DNA from: an uncultured Pseudoxanthomonas sp.
GTDB lineage: Bacteria > Pseudomonadota > Gammaproteobacteria > Xanthomonadales > Xanthomonadaceae
Direction: 5' to 3'
NCBI GenBank assembly: GCA_946886405.1
Contig: CAMPIO010000020.1
Span: forward strand, 1 to 46,127
DNA: 46,127 nt
In this document: in pieces, positions 25,764 through 30,664 of the stretch
Position numbering within the stretch: the stretch's first letter is position 1
Layout of the letters: every line of letters begins with the position of its first letter
The notes under the pieces: model-generated
Told to the model about the DNA's origin: nothing
The model's database searches: none
What the model saw: the letters and a program-made list of their open reading frames with translations, nothing else
Made by a program: the position numbers and the translations under genes

Positions 25764-26825
25764 TCACCGCCTCGCCTTGACCGCGGCGATGACCTTGAAG
25801 CCGTCACGCTCGCCGGCCACGCGCACATCGCCGAAGCTGTCGTTCAAGGTCTGCTCGTACGGCAGATGGCGGTTGGCCACCAGCCACAGGCGGCCGCCCG
25901 GCTTGAGTGCCGCAGCGGCGGCGGTGATGAAACGCTGACCGATGTCGGGGCGATCCGCACGGCTCTGCGTGTGGAACGGCGGGTTGCTGACGATGAAGTC
26001 GTAGCGGTTCGGCAGTCCGGCAGTGACGTCGTGCCAGTGGAAATCGAGCGCGGCCGACGCGCCGACATCCAGCAGATTCGCCTTCGCCAACGCCAGGGCG
26101 CGTGCTTCGGCTTCGTAGAGATCGAGTGCGGTGATGGCGGGATTGCGTGCCAGCAGCGACAGCGACAGGAATCCCCAGCCTGCACCGAGGTCCGCGCCAT
26201 GACCGGCAATGTCGTTCGGCAGGCATTCGACCAGCAATGCGGAGGCCGGATCGATGCGGTTCCACGCGAACACGCCGGGACGGCTGAGGAAACGGCCGCC
26301 TTCGATGCGGCGCGGCGCGTCGAGCGCCGACCATTGCCGCAGCAGCGTCGGGTCGTTGCCTTCGCCGAGCGGTCGCGTCCAGAACGTGCGGCAATGGAAC
26401 TTGGTCAGCGTGCCAGCGAGGCCGGCGAGTTGCTTGAGATCGGCTTCGCCCGATTTCGCACCCTCGTTGTTGGTCATCGCCGCGACCACCACGCCACCGG
26501 GCGAAGCGAGCTGCACCGCGCGCGCCAGCAGCGCACGCGCTTCTTCGCGCTGGCGCGGCGGCAACACCAGCACCAGCGGATAACGCACGCCGTCATCTGC
26601 GGCATCGGCCACGACACGCAGTCCTGCGCGCTCCAGCAACTCGGCATCGGGGCGGAAACTCTGCTCGCAGACCACCTGCGAGAGCGGGAACTGGCGCAGT
26701 GCCGCGCCATCGCGCGCGCGCAGGAACAGCACCGGACCCGAAGGCCAGGCGAGCTGGCCCTGGACGAAGGGCAACATCAATGCGTCGAGCGCGGGATCTG
26801 AGAATCGGGAGGCCACGGGCGGCAC
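25764..26825 (-). CDS. rsmC: 16S rRNA m2G1207 methyltransferase, RsmC-like
   Basis: A 353-residue two-domain methyltransferase. The N-terminal half is a degenerate Rossmann domain without SAM motifs. The C-terminal half has motif I HGADLGAGWGFLS (about 209-221) and motif IV NPPFH (281-285), the N6/N2 methyltransferase signature. It is expected to use SAM to methylate G1207 of 16S rRNA. The start is a GTG at 26825 without a clear ribosome-binding site; a second GTG at 26816 is the alternative. It leads the operon with rsuA and the HAD gene. Confidence 0.88.
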   Translation of the reverse strand: MPPVASRFSDPALDALMLPFVQGQLAWPSGPVLFLRARDGAALRQFPLSQVVCEQSFRPDAELLERAGLRVVADAADDGVRYPLVLVLPPRQREEARALLARAVQLASPGGVVVAAMTNNEGAKSGEADLKQLAGLAGTLTKFHCRTFWTRPLGEGNDPTLLRQWSALDAPRRIEGGRFLSRPGVFAWNRIDPASALLVECLPNDIAGHGADLGAGWGFLSLSLLARNPAITALDLYEAEARALALAKANLLDVGASAALDFHWHDVTAGLPNRYDFIVSNPPFHTQSRADRPDIGQRFITAAAAALKPGGRLWLVANRHLPYEQTLNDSFGDVRVAGERDGFKVIAAVKARR

Positions 26826-26918
26826 GCATGAGGAAGGAAGACGTCATTCTACCGGCTGGCCGCTGGCTGCCGTTTCCGACACCGCCCGTCGGCCACGGAA
26901 AACAAAGTGAAAAAAATG

Positions 26919-26947
26919 TTGCGCGAACAAAACAACCGGCGTATCGT
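26919..26947 (+). promoter_or_regulatory. Predicted sigma70 promoter of the structured RNA at 26950-27211
   Basis: TTGCGC (26919-26924), a 17-bp spacer, then TATCGT (26942-26947), preceded by an A-rich stretch at 26900-26917. It lies upstream of a terminated non-coding segment on the + strand. Confidence 0.45.
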
Positions 26948-26994
26948 GCGCCGCCTTCGGCCCCTGCGGCTGTATTTTCACCAGACCACATTCC

Positions 26995-27120
26995 ATGAAG
27001 CCCGCGTACGACATCGCCAACACGCTCGACCTGCAGCCATCGCGCTGCGGCCAGCGTGTGCATGCGTATGCCTTCGCTGCCAAGCGCGGCAGCGAATCCG
27101 CACGGCGCCTGGACACCTGA
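26995..27120 (+). CDS. Possible 41-residue peptide (leader-like), doubtful
   Basis: An ATG frame reading MKPAYDIANTLDLQPSRCGQ and ending RRLDT. It has no visible Shine-Dalgarno sequence and no recognised relatives. It sits inside the structured, terminated segment, 18 bp before the GGGAGATCGG hairpin. It could be a leader peptide or a chance frame in a GC-rich non-coding RNA. Confidence 0.25.
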   Translation: MKPAYDIANTLDLQPSRCGQRVHAYAFAAKRGSESARRLDT

Positions 27121-27172
27121 CATCCGGCTGACTCCCTGGGAGATCGGCCACCCCGATCTCCCGAGGAACGCG

Positions 27173-27211
27173 AACGCCCTCGGGTCGCCATGCCCGGGGG
27201 CGTTTTGTTTT
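27173..27211 (+). terminator. Strong intrinsic terminator, rightward
   Basis: A 12-bp stem AACGCCCTCGGG/CCCGGGGGCGTT (27173-27184 with 27193-27204, one T-G wobble), an 8-nt loop, and the tract TTTTGTTTT. It separates the first structured RNA from the tRNA-like array downstream. Confidence 0.85.
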
Positions 27212-27282
27212 CAGCGTTCGCGGAGGATGCGCATGCATCGAGGTTCGTTTCTTTCCATCACGGAAATCCTTTTCCGCCCTGG

Positions 27283-27296
27283 GGCATCCGGGTAGC
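27283..27296 (+). promoter_or_regulatory. Weak sigma54-like site before the tRNA-like array
   Basis: GG-N10-GC with GGCA at the -24 side and AGC at the -12 side. It would start transcription near 27308, just at the first hairpin of the array. rtcB operons of other bacteria are driven by sigma54 and RtcR, which is why this was examined. The match is poor, such spacing is common by chance in GC-rich DNA, and no rtcR is in the window. Confidence 0.2.
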
Positions 27297-27551
27297 GCGC
27301 ATGCGCGCCCCGAGGCAGGGGCGCGGCTGCGACCGGCGCCTGTGCGCTGCGTCGTGATGCCCCGACGCGGGCTGCACGTGGGAAGAACATCAACAAGGGC
27401 GCATGGCGCCCGAACGGATTGCCGGTTGGCGACAGCCGGCAATGGGGAGCATCGATCGAACACGCTACAGCGGTACGGGCTAGCGCCCCGTCCGGTGCGC
27501 GCGGCGCTGCCGCGGCGTATGCCGAAGCGTGGGAGACGGTGTTCCTCGAGC

Positions 27552-27621
27552 GGACGGAAGCTCAGAGGTCGAGCAGCGGCGCATGCCGTTGGCCACCGGT
27601 TCGAATCCGGTTCGTCCACCA
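27552..27621 (+). ncRNA. tRNA-like module 1, without a usable anticodon loop
   Basis: Cloverleaf parts in order: 6-bp acceptor GGACGG/TCGTCC (27552-27557 with 27612-27617, one wobble), AA, D-stem GCTC/GAGC (27560-27563 with 27571-27574, 7-nt loop with GG), a third arm GCGGC/GCCGT with only a 4-nt loop GCAT (27576-27589), a 5-nt variable region, T-arm ACCGG-TTCGAAT-CCGGT (27595-27611), discriminator A and CCA (27619-27621). The anticodon loop cannot be read by a ribosome. The elbow and CCA end look intact, so it could be bound by tRNA-processing or CCA-recognising proteins. Confidence 0.7.
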
Positions 27622-27622
27622 C

Positions 27623-27695
27623 TGGATAGCTCAGATGGGTAGAGCATCGGACAGTTAATCCGAGTGTCGCGGGTTCGACTCCCGCTCCAACACCA
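27623..27695 (+). ncRNA. tRNA-like module 2, tRNA-Asn(GUU)-like
   Basis: Acceptor shortened to TGGA/TCCA (27623-27626 with 27686-27689), canonical T8-A9, D-arm GCTC-AGATGGGTA-GAGC (27629-27645), anticodon stem TCGGA/TCCGA with loop CAGTTAA (27647-27663), variable GTGTC, T-arm GCGGG-TTCGACT-CCCGC (27669-27685), then ...ACACCA to 27695. The anticodon would be GUU (Asn) but position 33 is A instead of the near-invariant U. The upper 5' acceptor side is replaced by the CCA of module 1, so this is unlikely to be a working tRNA. tRNA scanners may report a tRNA-Asn pseudogene here. Confidence 0.7.
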
Positions 27696-27728
27696 GACTG
27701 TAAATCTGGAGACAGGGACGCAAGTCCC
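27693..27728 (+). ncRNA. tRNA-Tyr(GUA)-like anticodon hairpin plus GNRA hairpin
   Basis: CCAGA-CTGTAAA-TCTGG (27693-27709) is a perfect 5-bp anticodon arm with U33 and anticodon GUA; its CAGACTGTAAATCTG core equals that of bacterial tRNA-Tyr. Its first three bases are the CCA of module 2, so the two overlap. A hairpin GGGAC-GCAA-GTCCC (27715-27728) follows where a T-arm might be expected, but it has a 4-nt GNRA loop. No acceptor stem is present. Confidence 0.65.
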
Positions 27729-28048
27729 GCCCAGGAAACGCCCCGTGTGGCGCGACGTTCTCCCGCGATGGATTGCAGGAAGACGGCATGTCGCAGCGGG
27801 GATGGTGCCGGCACCGCGCCCTCGACGCGGAGGCGCGCGGCCTTTGATGCGATCTGCGGATCGCCTCAGCGCCACGATGCGTCCGCCAACAGCGCCGGCC
27901 GCCCGCACCGTCTCCGTCCAGGGGCGTTTCCACCCTTCTTCGCCATCCGCATGTCGCGGACGGCACACCATCGTCGCGGGACTCGATCCACCGCAACGGT
28001 GTTCACCCATCGGATCGAACCACCAGAGCCAACAAGGAGAACAACGCC
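27729..28048 (+). other. Non-coding leader between the tRNA-like array and the slipin gene
   Basis: About 320 bp with no convincing gene. Further palindromes occur, for example GGTGCCGGCACC near 27804-27815 and GCGATC-TGCG-GATCGC at 27849-27864. No terminator separates it from the array, so the array may be transcribed with slipin-rtcB. AAGGAG just before 28049 is the slipin ribosome-binding site. Confidence 0.45.
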
Positions 28049-29167
28049 ATGTTCTGGACCAAGAGGGTCGTGATCGGTGACGGCGAGCGCGGCCTGGTGT
28101 ATCGCAACCGTCGGTTCGAGCAGCTGCTCATGCCGGGCGTGTACCGCTGGTTCGACCCGATGGGTCGCATCGAGGTACGCACGTTCAACATCGCTGCGCC
28201 GGAATACGCCGGCCATGACGTCGACGCGCTGATCGCGCGCCTGGGCGAAGACCTGGGCGAGGTCTTCGTGCTCGCCGACATCGGCGTGGACCAGGTCGGC
28301 CTGGTGCTGAAGAACGGCAAGCTGGAAGACGTGCTGCCGCCCGGCACGCGGCGCCTGTACTGGATCGGCCTGGTGAAGGTCGAGGTGCAGACGGTGTCGC
28401 TCGCCACGCCGGACGTGGACGTCGCCGTGGCGCGGCGCCTGCGCCAGCTGGGTGCGTTGTCGAAGCTGGCGGTGGTGGCCGATGTGCCGGCGGAGTTCGC
28501 CGGCCTGGTGTTCATCGACGGCAAGCTCGAGCGCACGCTCGCCCCGGGCAGCTACGCTTTCTGGAACTTCCAGAATAACGTGGTGGTGGATGTGGTCGAC
28601 CTGCGCGTGCAGTCGATCGAGGTCTCGGGCCAGGAACTGCTGACCCGCGACAAGGTCAGCCTGCGCGTGAACCTGGCCGCCAGCACCCGCGTCACCGACG
28701 TGGTGGCGGCGCGGACCAAGGTCGCGAAGGTCGGCGACTTCGTCTATCGCGAGCTGCAGTACGGCCTGCGCAGGGCGGTCTCCGCCAAAACTCTGGACGA
28801 ACTGCTGGGCGACAAGGCCTCGCTGGACGCCGACATCTTCGCCTACGTACGCGGCCAGATGGCCGGGCTCGGCGTGGAGGTGCTGGGCGTGGGCGTGAAG
28901 GACGTGATCCTGCCGGGCGAGATGAAGGAGATCCTCAACGGGGTGGTGCAGGCGGAGAAGACGGCGCAAGCCAACGTGATCCGCCGCCGCGAGGAGGCGA
29001 ACGCCACGCGTTCCCTGCTCAACACCGCGAAGCTGATCGACGAGTCGCCGGTGCTGATGCGCCTGAAGGAGCTCGAGGCCCTGGAAAAGGTCACCGAGAA
29101 GATCGACAAGCTCACCGTGTTCGGCGGCCTGGATGGCGTGCTGAAGCAACTGGTGACGTTGAAGTAG
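28049..29167 (+). CDS. Slipin/band-7 (SPFH) family protein with repeated head and no membrane anchor
   Basis: A 372-residue member of the stomatin/prohibitin group. Ordinary slipins begin with a hydrophobic membrane hairpin; this one begins MFWTKRVVIGDGERGLVYRN and has none. A segment of about 42 residues occurs three times (about 7-48, 78-118 and 147-190) with the pattern GLV-x-x-(N/D)G-K/R-L/F-E-x-x-L-x-PG followed by aromatic residues and an alternating beta strand. The third copy leads into a normal SPFH domain (about 190-300) and a charged C-terminal helix (QAEKTAQANVIRRREEANATRSLLN) suited to oligomer formation. Slipins next to rtcB are a known association in RNA-repair loci; their role is unclear. 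Confidence 0.88.
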   Translation: MFWTKRVVIGDGERGLVYRNRRFEQLLMPGVYRWFDPMGRIEVRTFNIAAPEYAGHDVDALIARLGEDLGEVFVLADIGVDQVGLVLKNGKLEDVLPPGTRRLYWIGLVKVEVQTVSLATPDVDVAVARRLRQLGALSKLAVVADVPAEFAGLVFIDGKLERTLAPGSYAFWNFQNNVVVDVVDLRVQSIEVSGQELLTRDKVSLRVNLAASTRVTDVVAARTKVAKVGDFVYRELQYGLRRAVSAKTLDELLGDKASLDADIFAYVRGQMAGLGVEVLGVGVKDVILPGEMKEILNGVVQAEKTAQANVIRRREEANATRSLLNTAKLIDESPVLMRLKELEALEKVTEKIDKLTVFGGLDGVLKQLVTLK

Positions 29168-29210
29168 TGCGGCCCCGCGCGGCGGACGGATCCACCGCGA
29201 CGGGCTTTCT

Positions 29211-29288
29211 GTAGGAGCGCCCCATGGGCGCGATGCTTTTCATGGAAGAAGCGAAAGCAGGAGCATCGCGCCCATGGGGCGCTCCTAC
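29211..29288. repeat. REPIN between slipin and rtcB (family B variant)
   Basis: Perfect inverted arms of 27 bp (29211-29237 and 29262-29288) around a 24-nt spacer. Each arm starts GTAGGAGCGCCCCATGG. It lies inside the probable slipin-rtcB transcript and would form a very stable hairpin there. Confidence 0.92.
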
Positions 29289-29308
29289 AAAGAAAAGGAC
29301 GACATCAC

Positions 29309-30532
29309 ATGAACATGCAAACACACTTCGAATTGCTGCACGCCGAGGGCAGCGCCACGCCGATCAAGGGCTGGGTGCGCGGCGTGCCGCTGGACCAGGG
29401 CGCCCACGAGCAGCTGCGGAACATCGCGGCCATCCCCTTCGTCGGCCCGTGGGTCGCGGTGATGCCCGACGTGCACCTGGGCAAGGGCGCCACGGTGGGT
29501 TCGGTCATCCCGACCCGCGGCGCCATCATCCCGGCCGCCGTCGGCGTGGACATCGGCTGCGGCATGGCCGCGGTGCGTACCACGCTGCGCGCGAAGGACC
29601 TGCCGGACAGCCTGGCGCAACTGCGTTCGAGCATCGAGCGCAGCGTGCCGGTCGGCAACGGGCGTGGTGGCGAGCATTGGAAAATGCCCGACAGCATCGC
29701 CACGCGCATTGCGCAGTCGGGGCTGGAGCCGCGCCTGGAGGCGATCAAGCAGAAGCACCGCAAGATCCGTACCGACAAGCTGGACCGTCAGATCGGCACG
29801 CTGGGCGGCGGCAACCACTTCATCGAGATCTGCCTGGACGAGGCCGATGCGGTGTGGGTGATGCTGCACAGCGGTTCGCGCGGTACCGGCAACCTGATCG
29901 GCACGTACTTCATCGAGCGCGCACGCGAGCAACTGGCTCACCGCGTGCTCGGCTTCCACCTGCCGGACAAGGACCTGGCCTTCTTCATGGAAGGCGAGCC
30001 CCTGTTCGACGACTACGTGGAAGCGGTGTCGTGGGCGCAGGACTACGCCCGCGAGAACCGCGAGGCCATGATGTCGCGCGTGCTGGCGGAGATGCGTCAC
30101 CGTCTGCCGAAGTTCCAGTTGGAGAAGATGGCGGTCAACTGCCACCACAACTACGTGCAGAAGGAAACGCATGGCGGCGTGGACCTGCTGGTCACCCGCA
30201 AGGGTGCGGTGAGTGCGCGTGCCGGTGAACTGGGGATCATCCCCGGCAGCATGGGTGCGAAGAGCTTCATCGTGCGCGGCAAGGGCAACGCGGACAGCTT
30301 CCACAGCTGCAGCCACGGCGCCGGCCGCGTGTTGAGCCGTACCGCCGCGCGCCAGCAGATCACGCTGTCGCAGCACCGCGAGGCTACGGCGCACGTCGAA
30401 TGCCGCAAGGACGCCGGCGTGATCGACGAATCGCCGGCGGCCTACAAGGACATCGATGCGGTGATGTCGGCACAGAGCGATCTGGTGGAGGTGGTCCACA
30501 CGCTGCGCCAGGTGGTCTGCATCAAGGGGTGA
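29309..30532 (+). CDS. rtcB: RNA 3'-phosphate/2',3'-cyclic phosphate to 5'-OH ligase RtcB
   Basis: A GTP- and Mn-dependent RNA ligase that seals broken RNA with 2',3'-cyclic phosphate or 3'-phosphate and 5'-OH ends. The 407 residues match E. coli RtcB (408). Metal and catalytic residues are visible: MPDVH (52-56), VDIGCGM (Asp81, Cys84), GGGNHF (His170), LHSGSRG (His187), NCHHNY (His280), and the guanylylated His336 in CSHGAGR. GTP contacts such as GSMGAKSF are present. It follows slipin by 141 bp across a REPIN. No rtcA, archease or rtcR is present in the window. A strong terminator overlaps the stop codon. Confidence 0.97.
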   Translation: MNMQTHFELLHAEGSATPIKGWVRGVPLDQGAHEQLRNIAAIPFVGPWVAVMPDVHLGKGATVGSVIPTRGAIIPAAVGVDIGCGMAAVRTTLRAKDLPDSLAQLRSSIERSVPVGNGRGGEHWKMPDSIATRIAQSGLEPRLEAIKQKHRKIRTDKLDRQIGTLGGGNHFIEICLDEADAVWVMLHSGSRGTGNLIGTYFIERAREQLAHRVLGFHLPDKDLAFFMEGEPLFDDYVEAVSWAQDYARENREAMMSRVLAEMRHRLPKFQLEKMAVNCHHNYVQKETHGGVDLLVTRKGAVSARAGELGIIPGSMGAKSFIVRGKGNADSFHSCSHGAGRVLSRTAARQQITLSQHREATAHVECRKDAGVIDESPAAYKDIDAVMSAQSDLVEVVHTLRQVVCIKG

Positions 30533-30553
30533 GCTTCGGCTCGCCCTTTTTTT
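30527..30553 (+). terminator. Intrinsic terminator overlapping the rtcB stop
   Basis: Stem GGGTGAGC/GCTCGCCC (30527-30534 with 30539-30546) with a TTCG loop and seven T residues. The TGA stop codon (30530-30532) lies inside the left arm. It closes the slipin-rtcB unit. Confidence 0.92.
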
Positions 30554-30572
30554 CGGCTCACCCGTTCTTTTA

Positions 30573-30652
30573 TGTAGGAGCGCCCTCGGGCGCGATGCTC
30601 TTCCTTGGCCCGCAGCGAGGGCAAGAGCATCGCGCCCGAGGGCGCTCCTACA
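30573..30652. repeat. REPIN downstream of rtcB (family B variant)
   Basis: Perfect inverted arms of 30 bp (30573-30602 and 30623-30652) with a 20-nt spacer. It shares TGTAGGAGCGCC and GGCGCGATGCT with the element at 29211-29288. It lies between the convergent rtcB and ybbP-like genes. Confidence 0.92.
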
Positions 30653-30664
30653 ACAACCTCAGCG

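Larger units (their letters stand above)
26950..27211 (+). ncRNA. Candidate structured RNA or attenuated leader of about 260 nt
   Basis: Between a promoter-like pair and a strong terminator there are two very stable hairpins. One is a perfect 9-bp stem TTCGCTGCC/GGCAGCGAA (27073-27081 with 27088-27096). The other is a perfect 10-bp stem GGGAGATCGG/CCGATCTCCC (27138-27147 with 27153-27162). An ATG frame of 41 codons (26995-27120) overlaps the first hairpin but has no ribosome-binding site. The layout fits either a free small RNA or a leader-peptide attenuator. The 5' end is approximate. Confidence 0.5.
27304..27728 (+). ncRNA. Highly structured RNA with embedded tRNA-like modules, upstream of slipin-rtcB
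   Basis: No protein gene fits this stretch. It is packed with strong hairpins: CGCGCCCC/GGGGCGCG (27304-27325); an irregular long helix around GCGTCG/CGACGC with outer GTGC/GCAC (27342-27377); GGGCGC/GCGCCC (27397-27411); ATTGCCGG/CCGGCAAT (27418-27443); ACGGG/CCCGT (27475-27491); CGCGGC/GCCGCG (27500-27514). It ends with two tRNA-like modules, a tRNA-Tyr-type anticodon hairpin and a GNRA-capped hairpin (listed separately). The + orientation follows the T-arm and CCA orientation and the genes downstream. It could be a free RNA or the 5' leader of the slipin-rtcB mRNA. No known family is recognised; bacterial Y RNAs also mimic tRNAs but no Ro protein is present. Confidence 0.65.

Noticed and set aside
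27428..27440. Second sigma54-like site TTGGCGACAGCCGGCA
   Set aside because: The GG-GC distance is 9 instead of 10 bp, and the bases belong to a hairpin.
27623..27695. A functional tRNA-Asn gene
   Set aside because: Only 4 bp of acceptor can pair, position 33 is A, and its 5' side overlaps the CCA of the preceding module; it is listed as a tRNA-like module.
27747..28073. 108-codon frame before slipin
   Set aside because: Arg/Pro/Ser-rich translation with no family, no ribosome-binding site, and it overlaps the slipin start in another frame.
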